Shown here piece by piece: positions 42,701-52,225 of a stretch of 64,000 nucleotides of DNA; position 1 is the first letter of the stretch, and each line of letters begins with the position of its first letter. Made by a program: the position numbers and the translations under genes. A model generated the notes under the pieces. It worked only from the letters and a program-made list of their open reading frames with translations, ran no database searches and was not told where the DNA came from. The stretch is from Pelagophyceae sp. CCMP2097. Its lineage: Eukaryota; Sar; Pelagophyceae. The stretch spans positions 330,568 through 394,567 of the forward strand of contig MU657180.1 of assembly GCA_026770575.1 (NCBI GenBank), in the 5' to 3' direction.

Positions 42701-44810
42701 TCTCTTCGGCAGCGCGCTCCGCAGCCTCCGCGGTGGCCTTGGTTTTGGCCTCGGCAGCCGCCGCGTCCTTTGCGGCTCCTTCGGCGGCCTTCTTCGACGC
42801 GGTGACCTCCGCGGCCACCGCTGCGGACGCCGCCGCGTCGACGGTCGCCGCGCTGCCGGCTGCGACGACGGAATAAGCTGCTGCTGTGGCGACCGCAGGC
42901 GCGAGGACCGCACTCGAAGGCGTCGCGGGGGCGTCGGAAGAAGTGGCGGCTGCGACGGCCGCCGCCGCTCGTACCACGGCGGCTCCCGCGCACGCAGCGA
43001 CGACGACAGGTATCGCCGCCGCCGACGCATCGGCCACGGCGGCCGCTTCGACTCGAGCCTCGTCGGGAACAGCAGCCTCGCCGTCGGTCACGGCGGCCCG
43101 TCTTCGTTCGACGACGCGCGCTTCGGCCGCCTCGGCGTCGGCCTTGGCGGCAGCCTCGGCTCCTGCTCGCGTGCCCGCCTCGGCTGTGGCAGCAGCTGCC
43201 GCGGTCGCGGCCGCTGCAGCCATCGCGGCAGCATTCGCAGGAGCCTCGGCCTCGGCGGCCGCCTCCGCTTCAGCTTCCGCTGCCGCTTCGGCCGTGGCAG
43301 CAGCTTTCGCGGTTGCGGCTGCTGCAGCTGCTTCGACAGTCGCGGCCTTCGCGGCGGTTTCTATTTCCGCCTTTACAGCAGCTTCTGCCTCGGCTAACGC
43401 GGCCGCTTCTGCCTCTTGCTTTGCAGTCTGTCCCTCTTGCTTCGCGGCCGCTTCTGCCTCGGCTAACGCAGCCGCTGTTGCCTCGGCGAACGCAGCCGCT
43501 TCTGCCGCGGCTAACTCAGCTGCCTCGGCCTTCGCGGCAGCTTCCGCCTTGGTGGCCGCCTCGGCTGTTGCGGCCGCGTCGATCGCCTGCGTCGTGCGCG
43601 CGACTTCGGCCGCGGCGTCCTTCGCGGCGGCGTCGAGGGCGGCTGCCCTCTGCAGGAGCGCCTCCTTGGCCGCGCGCGCCGTGGCGCAGGCGTCGCTCGC
43701 GGGCGCGACGCCGGCTGCGTTTGCGGCGAAGAGTGCGCGGTCGATGGCGCCGACGTCGGCCACCGCCGCCGCGGCGACGGCGGCCTCGGCCACGCGCCGC
43801 GCCTCTACGCTGCTGGCGAGCGCCGCCCGCGCCGCCGCGGCGACGGCCAGCGGCAGTCCGTCGGCGTGACCCGCGGCGCGCGCGGCGCCGGCGGTGGCGT
43901 CGATCGCCGCCGCGACGCCGCCCGTGGCCGCGGCCGCGACGGCCTCTGCGGCAAGGCTCGGCGTGCCGCCAGAGGCCACGCGCAGCGCCGCTTCCGCGCG
44001 CAAGACCCCCTCGCGCGCCGCCATGGCGTTGGCGGACGGCGCCGGCACCGTGGCCGCGGCAACAGAAGCCGCGGGCGCGGCGGCCCCGGCAACCTGCGCC
44101 TCGTCGTCAGCGAGCGTCGTCCTTGCGAGCGCAGCGTCGGCGTTCGCCTCGGTTGCGGCGCGCTCCGTGCTGGTGGCCCCATCGGCGCGCCTCTTGGCGG
44201 CGGCCTCTTCGGTGCGCTTCTCGGCCGCGGCGCCTTTGTGTGCGCTCGCCGCGGCGGCGGCGGCGGCGCGCTGCGCGAGGGCGTCGTCGGCGCGCTGCTT
44301 GGCGGCGGCCTGCACCGCGCCGCAGCACACGCTGGCCGCGGCCGGGGAGACCGCGACCGTCGACGCGGACCGCAGCCGCCCGTTGCCGCTGTCGGGCGCC
44401 AGCGGTTCGAGGGCGACGGCGGGGCACGAGGCCCGGCGCGCGCCGGACCCGACGGCCGCGCGGACCCGCTGCGAGCGCGCGCGCGAAGCGGCGTGCTTGT
44501 TGACCGGCGTCGTGTACCCGGCCTGGCCGGTGAGGTGACCGGCCGGTTGGCCGGTTGGGTGGCCGGTTGGATGCGCAGAGTGCAACCTGCGCTCGAAAGG
44601 TGTGGCGGCGACGACGTGGGATCGGTTAACCGGGAAGACTTGCCGTATTTCGAGCGATGCGAGTGCTTGCAGCTTTCGCCTCTCGGCGAGGAGGCCGTCT
44701 CGGAGGGAGGCCTGCCTGGCTAGGATACCTCCGAGCCGCGTGAGATATTTCATCTTTATGGTGTCGGCGTCGGCGTCGAAGGCATCGTCCTCCACAGCAT
44801 CGGCGGCCAT
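39720..44810 (-). CDS. Giant Ala-rich protein with TPR domain
   Basis: This is one unbroken frame of 1,696 residues. The N-terminus (AFDADADTIKMKYLTRLGGI) is helical, followed by a Gly/His/Thr-rich stretch (GHPTGQPAGHLTGQAG). Residues about 150-1200 are extremely rich in Ala with Glu and Lys (AEAAAAAEA-type runs), predicted as continuous helix or coiled coil, with one HADSAPVGDDALHAAH duplication near residue 850. At about 1240-1365 a TPR domain is clear: DAAECMRLQEFRRAADLYTE, TLANRAAAHARLEDYGAAVA, AHARLGFVRLKQGRGADAAM. A Pro/Ser linker and short helical repeats end it (LVQLHEAGSLSDVAYLGKVD, ERKRAALDKLRLAGVLDDAA). TPRs bind peptide tails, often of HSP70/90. The role of the rod is unknown. Base bias makes antisense frames open too, but only this strand carries TPRs. 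Confidence 0.75.
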   Translation of the reverse strand: MAADAVEDDAFDADADTIKMKYLTRLGGILARQASLRDGLLAERRKLQALASLEIRQVFPVNRSHVVAATPFERRLHSAHPTGHPTGQPAGHLTGQAGYTTPVNKHAASRARSQRVRAAVGSGARRASCPAVALEPLAPDSGNGRLRSASTVAVSPAAASVCCGAVQAAAKQRADDALAQRAAAAAAASAHKGAAAEKRTEEAAAKRRADGATSTERAATEANADAALARTTLADDEAQVAGAAAPAASVAAATVPAPSANAMAAREGVLRAEAALRVASGGTPSLAAEAVAAAATGGVAAAIDATAGAARAAGHADGLPLAVAAAARAALASSVEARRVAEAAVAAAAVADVGAIDRALFAANAAGVAPASDACATARAAKEALLQRAAALDAAAKDAAAEVARTTQAIDAAATAEAATKAEAAAKAEAAELAAAEAAAFAEATAAALAEAEAAAKQEGQTAKQEAEAAALAEAEAAVKAEIETAAKAATVEAAAAAATAKAAATAEAAAEAEAEAAAEAEAPANAAAMAAAAATAAAAATAEAGTRAGAEAAAKADAEAAEARVVERRRAAVTDGEAAVPDEARVEAAAVADASAAAIPVVVAACAGAAVVRAAAAVAAATSSDAPATPSSAVLAPAVATAAAYSVVAAGSAATVDAAASAAVAAEVTASKKAAEGAAKDAAAAEAKTKATAEAAERAAEETALTRAAEAAAAAEKTMLEAAAESALAAAADAAAARATEEVALAEATKAAAEEARAEAARAATEAAEAEAAEEWALAQAAEAVEARATAETAFRASRASSEFTAETAAVASPLASKVNMFERRPSVLLALFFSEAALQASAAAEVAHTDSAEVGDDALHAAHADSAPVGDDALHAAHEREGIVEVLQARSAREAAAAAATEAAVDAEAASAAEAAAEAAAAAASAAEAAAAAEASTAELQAVAIAMAAAEAEAASAIEAAAAAAEALVLEVQAAAIAKAAANAEAALAAEAAAEAAAVEAAAAAEALAAESLAVANAKAAAEAASAAEAAAAVDAAAAVEAAAAVEAAADAAAAVEAQAAARAKAAAEAAAAAEAATAAAAEAAAAAEAAAAAASAAEAAAAVEASAAAEASALEAQAAADAETASAAEAASAAGAAAAAEALLAATARAASTARAAATAEADVAEAARIDADARSRVEALPAEDHVRRPTAEAREAHGQLFPSISDISFAVGHAAPVPTTPELPPAAATPELPFLSLSPDVSSILADAAECMRLQEFRRAADLYTEALRLAPQDAGVTATLANRAAAHARLEDYGAAVADCEDALSRCEAFSAAHARLGFVRLKQGRGADAAMSFSRLLELEPNSAMAQKYLALAFKLVAKNARDDDTYTDDATTATARSTNTVALRGTVLPPTESAGGSAAHAPRDAARAAVRGLSQSNLAVTPPPSPPPSPLPSPRPPSLAPLQSRSWPSSPEERLPGPPRSGSSPTGLSLSRGVSTESAPWSPEPLASRPSRTVHPGVLMKLRVLVQLHEAGSLSDVAYLGKVDRVCARQQISPDLIADVLQYRVVVKPPTVREASNRQVAIAAATSAAAAVGAWAARRPQALPPVSRRGFSSGAASSGALAKGLERKRAALDKLRLAGVLDDAAHRGQVAELEQAHSVKSANALGLRHRTSMKVRAVVRFGDVFRYPFRPNTSSTLGPSRPPTPNPAA

Positions 44811-45008
44811 GCCACCGGATCGCCGCGCCGGCGTGCGAGGCCGCGGCGGCGCTCACCGCATGCACCGCGCGTGGCGCGGTCGCGCGAGCCGGTCCGAGCA
44901 GCCGATTCCAGGTCAAAACGAACCGGGTCAAATTTGCGGCCGCCGCTTTTGTCCGCTTGGGCCGAAAATGCATCAAATGACATTAAAATTTGACGAGAAT
45001 TAATCGGA

Positions 45009-45063
45009 TATGCCGGCCGATAGACTCTTTTTGAGGACCCGAAGGCCCGAAGGGTCCTTGCCG
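45009..45063. repeat. Inverted-repeat end (left) and palindrome related to the dispersed repeat
   Basis: The 24 bases at 45009-45032 (starting TATGCCGGCCGATAGACTC) occur inverted at 48061-48084. Just inside lies GAGGACCCGAAGG...CGAAGGGTCCTTGCCG, which shares its arm sequence with the hairpin of the 24-240 repeat. Nothing coding is supported from 44811 to 45230. Confidence 0.8.
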
Positions 45064-45230
45064 CGCGGCCCGGGATAGGCATTTCCCCCCCTTCATTTTT
45101 CCCCAATACCCCCGTTCCCCCGAAGGGGGAATTCAAATCTTTCGACTAGACGAGTTAGCGATCCAGCCGCGGGGTTGTGTGTCCCGGCGTTTAACGGCGT
45201 CTCCCCGGACGCGACGCTCCGGGGCTTTCC

Positions 45231-46540
45231 TTACTGCTGGAGCTTCTGCTTCTTCACACCTCGGGCCTCCTTTGATCGTGGGAGGTGCATGGCGATGCCG
45301 TGGAGGCAATCTTGGCGGTGGTTGCGGGGTCGCTTCCACCGCCTTTCGTCTGGTACTTTGTGCACGGGCAGAGGTACGGATTGTGGTTGAGGTCGCGGGC
45401 CAGCATTGCCGCCTCTACTGGCAGCGCGAGCATCGGACCGCCTGCGGACTCGCGGTAGAAGGACGCCGCTGACAGCAGCGCCTGGTGCGGTGCCCGGCGC
45501 TGCGCAGCCGACGGCGGCGCCCAGCGCTGCAGCGCCCCGCGCTACGCGATCGGCGGCTCCAAGTGCTGCGCCTCGTGCTGCGACGTCGCCGCCGGCGGCG
45601 TCGGCGGCGTGCGCTCCGCGGCCGACGCGGGCGCCAGCTGCCCGCGCTGCAAAGCCGCCAGCTCCGTCTGCCGCGCCAGCCCTTGCTGCACCTCGTAGTG
45701 CGCGGCCGGCGGCGGCAGCAGCGCCCCGCGCTGCACAGACGCCACCGGCAGCGGCGCCCCGCGCTGCGCGGTCGGCGGCTCCAAGTGCTGCGCCAGCCCG
45801 TGCTGCGCCTCGTACTGCGACGTCGCCGCCGGCGGCGTCGGCGGCGTGCGCTCCGCGACCGACGCCGGCGCCTGCTGCCCGCGCTGCAAAGCCGCCAGCT
45901 CCAACTGCGGCGCCAGCCCGCGCTGCGCCTCGTGCTGCGCGGTCGCCGCCGGCGGCGTCGGCGGCGGGCGCTCCTTGGCCTCGGGCGTTGCCGCGCGCGC
46001 GCGAGAGCGCGCGACGCTGTCGAGCGCGCGCGCGTCGCCCGCGGCATCGTTCGCGTCGTGGATGTGCGGGCCGCCGTCGCGCTCGAGGTCGCGCGCGGCG
46101 AGGTCGTGCGCGGGCGCGGCCGCGGGCGCGGGCGCGGGCGGTACGCTCACGAGCGCGAGCGTGCCGTCCGCGCCTGCACCGCTCGCGAAGCCGTGCGCGT
46201 CGCGCGCGGAGCGGTCGTGCGCGACCGTGCCGTACGGCACGAGCGAGTTGCCGGGCTGGAGCGAGGCGAGGCGGCGGCGTCGGGAGGAGCGGGCGCCTTG
46301 NNNNNNNNNNNNNNNNNNNNNNNNNNNNNNNNNNNNNNNNNNNNNNNNNNNNNNNNNNNNNNNNNNNNNNNNNNNNNNNNNNNNNNNNNNNNNNNNNNNN
46401 CCGCCGGTCGACGCGCCGGCCTTGTCGTTGTCCAAGGCGTGCGTGGCCTCGGCAGCGCCTCGTTGCGAGTACACGCGCGACTTGCCGCACGTGCACTTCT
46501 TCTTCTCTTGGAAACGGTCGTGCTTTAAGCACGACATCAC
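45231..46540 (-). pseudogene. Broken ORF with cysteine zinc-type motifs, possibly mobile-element derived
   Basis: A minus frame from 46540 to 45542 reads KHDRFQEKKKCTCGKSRVYS, crosses the N gap, and then becomes a low-complexity array (AERTPPTPPAATSQHEAQ and LELAALQRGQ units) that repeats with periods of about 120 and 240 bp. It hits a stop at 45542. Downstream, NHNPYLCPCTKYQ is in one frame, while RRWKRPRNHRQDCLHGIAMH is in another. Together these read like a single CPC...H..DC..H zinc module broken by a frameshift near 45340. The module resembles Cys/His segments in some DNA-transposon proteins, but I cannot name the family. The gap hides about 100 bp. An intact gene with unseen introns is possible. 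Confidence 0.4.
46301..46400. other. Assembly gap (100 N)
   Basis: This is a gap of standard size inside the repetitive ORF, so its length is probably arbitrary. Confidence 0.99.
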
Positions 46541-48377
46541 CTACGATAAGCAGCGTGAGACAAGTCGTGGTGGTGCGATCCGGCGTAAGGGGAAGTGGGG
46601 GGGCACACAGAGTACGCACCAGCGCTTCAGCCTCGAGCTGGTTCGGGCGCACTTGTCTATGTGGAAACCGATGCTGCTTGCGTACGAAGGCTTGGAAGGC
46701 AGAGCCGGGCCGCATATGACATTCGTGCGAGCCTTGCACGCGACGCGGCTTCGAGTCTCCGGTGACTCCACACTGTTTCTATTTTAAAATTTTAAAAAAC
46801 CCTCATGCCTCCTTCTGAAATTTGCTTGATCATCTACTTTCCTCTGAACATACACTAGGAATTCCTACTATCGTGAGAAAGCGACTTCTACTGGGTTCTA
46901 CGTCGGCTTTAGAGTTGAGACCCCTCTGTGTGTCCAGTGTCGACGATCTCCCTGCGAGCGCCGCCGATCTGCATGGGAGATGCACACTGCACCCAATTGC
47001 GCTTTCCGGATTATAAATTAAAACCCTCATGCCTCATGCCTCACCCCAAGAAAGTATTTCGACCATAGAGCCCCTGCAAGCGCCATTACATTGATACTTG
47101 GAAACTGAGGTCGATTGTGCAAGGTCAATGGCGATGAATATGCCCCTACGTAGAACCACGTGCGCGGCCTCCAGAGTGCTTGGCGGTCCTCTGGGACCCC
47201 CATGCGGGTCTAGGATCAAGCTATCGTATACCAAAGGGTCTTCATGTTGACGAAGGTGGCAAAATAATTTGGAGACGACACGCGGGGACCCCAGCAGGCG
47301 GCTCTGGCTCGATGAGGATGGCGTCGTCGGCGGAACTTTTGTACCCGGAGGTATAGAGGTACATGGACTACAACGTGAGGCAAAATTGGGGGCGTTAGCA
47401 CGCTGCTAGCGACCACTGGGTCAACACCAATTTGATGACGGGAGCGTGAGCCTGCCAGATGGGGTCGCATGTCGCCAATTCACGATCCCGTCAACTTGCT
47501 TTTGGCAGGGTGCTCGTTGATGACCCCAAGCGGCCCACTGCACTCTAAAACCCGGGATTTTCCACAGCGGAGAATCGATGACCGATCGCGTGTGTCGCTT
47601 CATATATAAACAGTGTCCGGGTTCGGCGACAGTCGGATCGCCGATTCTCCGCTGTGTTTTCGACGTGCGCGTCCGATGGCGGCCCTCAGATAAAAGCACG
47701 CTTAAAGACGCAATATGGCTACCACTGAGTGCATTCTTTCGATTTCGAAGAAAGTTAGGAGCGTGGATGCCGCGGGCATCACCTTGCGCGTACGCTCATG
47801 CAAAATTGGGAGCATGGGCATGCATGCACGCAGGATGGGACTCGATACCAGCAAGGTGCAAAAGGTACCCATAAAAACGCATGCGCAGCGATGCTTGTGC
47901 CCCCAAAATCGCCATGCGAGGGCATCGAGCCTATAAGACGGCGTGGCCAGACTCTAAAGGTGAACCCAAGTGTTCCGCGCGCGCCCACCGCGCCAGTAGT
48001 TCGTGTGTGTTCAAGCCTTTTTCCGAACTTATTCGAAGTTTTCGCCAGTGTGTGTTTACTAAAAAGAGTCTATCGGCCGGCATAAGGTTTACACGTTTGG
48101 GATGAGGCGATGTCCCTCGGGCGCGACGTCGCTGCGCATAGAAGCTCCCAGGGTGGATTTTTTAAGCGGCAGCGATTCTAAACGCAACGACGGGAGCCGC
48201 CCTCGAGGTCAGCAAAGATCTTTGCCGACCGCGTCGTGGGGCTGGACCCTCGTTGTTCCGGTGCGCTAAGTGCGCCGTTGATCCGCCGAGTTTTCAGCGA
48301 TTGCCCGGTTTGTTGAGCGGTCGCTGCGACGGTTGAGCGGTTCGACGAACGCGACGGGCCACCGCCGCCTCGCCGGT
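46541..48377. other. AT-richer tract without recognisable genes
   Basis: From about 46780 to 48180 the GC content falls visibly, with AATTTTAAAA and CCCTCATGCCTC strings recurring at about 46800 and 47023. Only short frames are open and none has a domain. A TATATAAA occurs at 47602-47609. The right end (48085-48377) holds the promoter of the next gene. Confidence 0.5.
48061..48084. repeat. Inverted-repeat end (right)
   Basis: This is an exact reverse complement of 45009-45032. The two would form 24-bp terminal inverted repeats of a 3.08-kb segment. I see no clear target-site duplication outside them. Confidence 0.75.
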
Positions 48378-50276
48378 ATGGACGCGTTCGTCTCGCGCCT
48401 CGAGGCGGCTTTATCGGCCGAGTCATTTAATGGCTTGGAGGGAAGCGTGCACCGCGTCGACGGCGGCTTGCGTTTCGTGGCGTCGAAGGAAAAAGTCGCG
48501 CAGCGCGAGCTCGTCGTGCCGACTGCCGAGGTGGAGCGGCTGATGGCCGCGTTCAACGCCTGCGACGTTTCCAAGCAAAAGGACATGCTCTCCTGCGCGT
48601 GCCGTGCTTATGTGGGCGGCGCCGCGGACGTGCCGCAAACCTGGTCGTCGGCCAAGCCGAGGCTGCTCCCGCAGCTCTGGTCTTTAGCGAAGATTATGAA
48701 GAAGCAAGCCGAACTCCAAGGCGCCGCGGTGGTGCCTTTCTGCGGCATCAACGGCGAGGCCACGGTGCCTTCTGGTTGCGACTTGGGCGTGGTTGTCGTC
48801 TGTGACTTTTCCGTTTCAGGCGCCGTCTGCGAGACGCCCGTCCTCAGCCGAGACCTGCAGAGGTGGGCCACAGACGGCGACGCGCCCTGCGACTGGACGC
48901 AGCTTCTCAGAGTCGCGGTGGACAATTTGCGCTTATTAACAAAGAAGCGAGAAACCGAACCCAACTTCAAACGCTGGAACCACCACGAGTCCGGGTGCGG
49001 GTCGACGCAGTGGCGCGACCGCTACGACGCGGCAAGAGCGGCTTTGCTACCGTCCATCGTCGCCAAGCGGAAAAGGGAAGACGGAGGGCGCGAGCCCGGA
49101 GCGCACGTCGCAGTCTTCGCCGCGCGCGACGTTTCGTTGGCCACGACGGCGCGCAACGCTTTGGGGCTTTGTTATTTAGGGGACATGCTGCACACGCAGA
49201 TGAAACCAAAAGCCGGAGACGGACTCATCTCCACCATCCCGTTCCGCCTCGTCAAGGTCAAGATGGCCTCAAACGCAGCCGCGCACCCGCTCGTGCAAAA
49301 GGCCGGCGAGGGCGTCTGCTGGCGCTGGCAGATTTACCGGCCCGCTGCTTCTGCCGGCGAGTTCTCCGTGCCGACGAATACTGAGGAAGTGGAAGCCCTC
49401 CTCGCTGCCATCGAGTTTGGCGGCCCGACGCCCGTCTTCGGCGAGACGGACGACGCCCGAAGGCGCTTGGAGCAAAGGTCGGTCATGGATGTGGAGAAGG
49501 ACGCCGGCAACCAACTCTTTGCGGCCGGCGAGTATGCGCAGTCGTGGGGCCGGTACGACGCTGCGATCTCCCTCGGCGAGGCCGCGGCGCAAGAGGGCGA
49601 CGGCGAAGTAGCGCGGCCTTTGGCAATCGTCCACGCCAACGCCGCCGCGGCGCTGCTTAAATTAGCGGACGTGGCCGTTTGGGCTTTGGCTTCACCTGGG
49701 ACAAAGTCTCCAGACGCTTCCGCAAAAGCGGCGCAGGCTCTGAGGCACGCCATGCGCGCCGCGCAGCTGGACGCCAATTACGCTAAGGCGCACGCGCGCT
49801 GCGCCGCCGCCTTTACCATCTTGGGCGAGACGGCGGCTGCGGCGGACGCGACGCGCCTAGCTGAAGAGTGCACTGTCAGAGACAAAGCCGCCGCAACGGC
49901 GAAGCGCGCCGTCGAGGTGGAGAAGCGCAACGTCGAATTGGCGAAGCGCGCGGCGGTGGTGGAGAAGAAGCGGCTGGCGGCAGAAGCGAAGCTAAAACTG
50001 GCAGATGCGGCGGACGCGGCACGACGCGCAAAAGCCGACGCGAAAAAGGCCGCGGCGTTGAAGGCGGCGGCGCCAAAAGCGACGATTACCCTGGACGACG
50101 GCGCCGCGCTCGCAGGCATTGCGGGCCTCGAGGGGTTGGTTCCAAACGCGTTTGACATGCCGCAGTACGACTTTTCCTCTGCGCTCCCGCCAAGGCTGCC
50201 GGGCCACTTTGACGCCTCGCAGTTCGGCGCCTCGAAACTCTCGCCGGGATACGTCGCAACAAACAACGTCAACTAG
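48378..50276 (+). CDS. Hypothetical protein with TPR-like helices and charged C-terminal coil
   Basis: Starting from MDAFVSRLEAAL at 48378, the single exon has 632 residues. I prefer this ATG to the in-frame one at 48333, whose extra residues look like 5' UTR. Residues 1-330 are a mixed fold that I cannot name (SWSLAK-type helix RLLPQLWSLAKIMKKQ, strand GCDLGVVVVCDFSVSG, then TARNALGLCYLGDMLHTQMK). Residues about 370-500 are TPR-like: DVEKDAGNQLFAAGEYAQSW, LAIVHANAAAALLKLADVAV, RAAQLDANYAKAHARCAAAF. Residues 500-570 form a Lys/Ala/Glu coil (AVEVEKRNVELAKRAAVVEK). The C-terminus (FDMPQYDFSSALPPRLPGHF) is extended. A co-chaperone-type adaptor is possible. No enzyme motif is seen. Confidence 0.75.
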   Translation: MDAFVSRLEAALSAESFNGLEGSVHRVDGGLRFVASKEKVAQRELVVPTAEVERLMAAFNACDVSKQKDMLSCACRAYVGGAADVPQTWSSAKPRLLPQLWSLAKIMKKQAELQGAAVVPFCGINGEATVPSGCDLGVVVVCDFSVSGAVCETPVLSRDLQRWATDGDAPCDWTQLLRVAVDNLRLLTKKRETEPNFKRWNHHESGCGSTQWRDRYDAARAALLPSIVAKRKREDGGREPGAHVAVFAARDVSLATTARNALGLCYLGDMLHTQMKPKAGDGLISTIPFRLVKVKMASNAAAHPLVQKAGEGVCWRWQIYRPAASAGEFSVPTNTEEVEALLAAIEFGGPTPVFGETDDARRRLEQRSVMDVEKDAGNQLFAAGEYAQSWGRYDAAISLGEAAAQEGDGEVARPLAIVHANAAAALLKLADVAVWALASPGTKSPDASAKAAQALRHAMRAAQLDANYAKAHARCAAAFTILGETAAAADATRLAEECTVRDKAAATAKRAVEVEKRNVELAKRAAVVEKKRLAAEAKLKLADAADAARRAKADAKKAAALKAAAPKATITLDDGAALAGIAGLEGLVPNAFDMPQYDFSSALPPRLPGHFDASQFGASKLSPGYVATNNVN

Positions 50277-50486
50277 ACCTCGTTCGATATCCTCCTAACT
50301 CCCTCGTTCTCTACTCTCCGGCGGGCGCGGGCCTCGCGGCACCCGCCCTACTCTCCGGCGGGCGGGGGCCTCGTCCGATGCACCTCTTCGTGAGCTACAG
50401 ACGTCGAGGGGCCTTTTTAGTCGGGGCTCGCGGATAAGGAATGGAACCCCGGTGGCTTTCCGTCGCACCGCCGGCGTTGGCGCGGC

Positions 50487-51982
50487 TCACTGGTAGTGTT
50501 CGTCGAGGAAGGGATCCGGCGTCTCCTGCGCCTCGGAGGCGACGTAACCTGGCGGCGGCTGCGAGTACTGCTGCTGGTACTGCGGCGCCATGCCCTGCGG
50601 CGGAGGCGCGCGAGGTGGTTGCTGCGAGTACTGCGGAGGCTGCGAGTACTGCTTCTGCGCATACTGCGGCGGAGGGCCCTGCGGCGGCATGCCCTGCGGC
50701 GGCATGCCCTGCGGCGGCGGCGCGTATCGCGGCTGCTGCTGCTGCTGCATCTGTGGCGGCATCTGCTGCATCTGCGGCGGCATCTGCTGCGGCGGCGCCT
50801 GGATCTGCGGCATCTGCTGCTGCTGCATCCGGGCGTAGTCCGGATGGAGGCCCGGGACGTGCGACAACTGGAACTGGTAGCGGTTGGCGCCGCCGAGGAA
50901 GGTGAGGAGTTCCGCGCGCGGGACGAATTTGGTAATCTCGGGCGCGTCCGTGACCAACGCAATCTTGTTGCGGGTTTTCGCGTCTACAAAGCGAGACGCG
51001 ATCCCCCAAAGAGTCTTGAACCCGACGTCGCAGGGCCAGATGACGGCCTTGTGCAGCGACTCTGGGAAATTCAACTCCAAAATCTTTGCCAACTGCCGCG
51101 GGTAAGCCAGCGACGGCCGGTGCGCCGCCTGCGGGTTTCGGCAAATCACCACGGTAACCTTGCCGTCCGGCGATGCCGCCGTCGCCACGTCCATCCAGAA
51201 GACGGCCGCGCGCACTGCTAAAGCGATTTGCTCGGGGGTTGCGTTCGGCGGGACGCTCCCGAAATGGTACAACACGGGTCGGCCCTCGTAGTCCGACCCC
51301 GCGCGAAACAACGTGCCCAGCGCCAGCTGGTGCGCCACGGCGTTTGGGTCGACGGGGCAGCCGTAGGCGCGGCGCCAGCGCAGCGACGCCTCCAACATGG
51401 CCGCCGCGGGCTCGGCGTCGCCCTGCCGCGCGAGCAAAAAACGCTTCAGCGTCGCGTCCTCCACGTTCGGCGGGAAGCGCGAGCGCATGTCTGCCCACTC
51501 GCGCTGCTCCTTTTGAGCGTCTCGCCACTGTTGTTTGGCCTCTTCGTCCCACTGAGGCGTCTCCGCCACGGGTTCCGGGCCCATGGGCGTCGTCCACCAA
51601 GTCGGCGCCGCCGGAGACTGCTCGTACTGCTGCTGCTGCATCGGCGGCATGCGCTGCTGCGGCGGCGCGTAGCCCGGCGGGCCGCGCGGCGGGCCGCCCG
51701 GCGGGCCGCCCGCGGGGTACCTACGCGTGCTCTTCAACCCGTATGTTGGGAATAATGCCTCGTCCGACGAGTTTGGAGGGACGCGGCGCCGCGCTGCTGC
51801 ATGTCGTAGGGCTGCTGCTGCTGCTGCTCGTATTGCCCATACTGCGGCGGCGGCGCCCCGTAGCGCGGGTCGCCCTGCGGCGGCCTCGGCGCGCTCCCGT
51901 CGGGCGACCACGAGCCGCCGCAGCGGCCCACGCTCAGCGCCACCAAAGCGCGGCCCAGGAAGCCCATGCCGCCGCCGTGCAC
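50487..51982 (-). CDS. CRAL-TRIO (Sec14-like) lipid-binding protein with Gln/Pro-rich flanks
   Basis: Two exons (51982-51795 and 51720-50487) encode 473 residues. The N-terminus and linker are Pro/Gly/Gln/Tyr-rich. A CRAL-TRIO-N helix bundle (NVEDATLKRFLLARQGDAEP, MLEASLRWRRAYGC) precedes the lipid pocket domain: GRPVLYHFGSVPPNATPEQI, DGKVTVVICRNPQA, YPRQLAKILELNFPESLHKA, FKTLWGIASRFVDAKTRNKI, FVPRAELLTFLGGANRYQFQ. The order and length fit Sec14 proteins, which move or present phosphatidylinositol and other lipids. The C-terminal 130 residues are a PPQGMPPQ/QYSQPP-type disordered tail. The intron 51721-51794 has a GC donor (GCGCGG) and a CGTAG acceptor; with it, MQQ joins YPAGGPPG in frame. 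Confidence 0.87.
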
Positions 51983-52225
51983 GACGCCGCGGCGAGGAAG
52001 GTGCGACTTGAACTGGCTGTTCAGCGAACAAAGTGTGTTTCACAAAAAGGGCGTGGCCACTGGCAACTTGGCACGAGAACTTGTTCAAAGTTGTTGGCCT
52101 TGCTTGCTTAAGATCCACCCTGGGTGGGGCTGGCCCATTAGGGTATAACCGGCTAATCGGTTCCAAAGTCAAGCTCCCAGTCCAAAAGGCCCGGGTGCCA
52201 TGCCTTAGAGTGGGCAGTCGTCGAC

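Noticed and set aside
41084..44723. Long plus-strand ORFs (Ala, Gln/Pro or Arg-rich) opposite the Ala-rich protein
   Set aside because: They are frame shadows of GCN codon runs. Only the minus frame has TPR and N-terminal unique sequence.
45406..46719. Plus-strand ORFs across the second N gap
   Set aside because: They are Ala/Arg-rich with no motif, while the minus strand shows Cys/His motifs and ordered repeats.
50590..50838. Cys/Gly-rich plus ORF (CCCCCICGG-like) that resembles a metallothionein or keratin-associated protein
   Set aside because: It is the antisense of the Gln/Met/Pro-rich tail of the Sec14-like protein.
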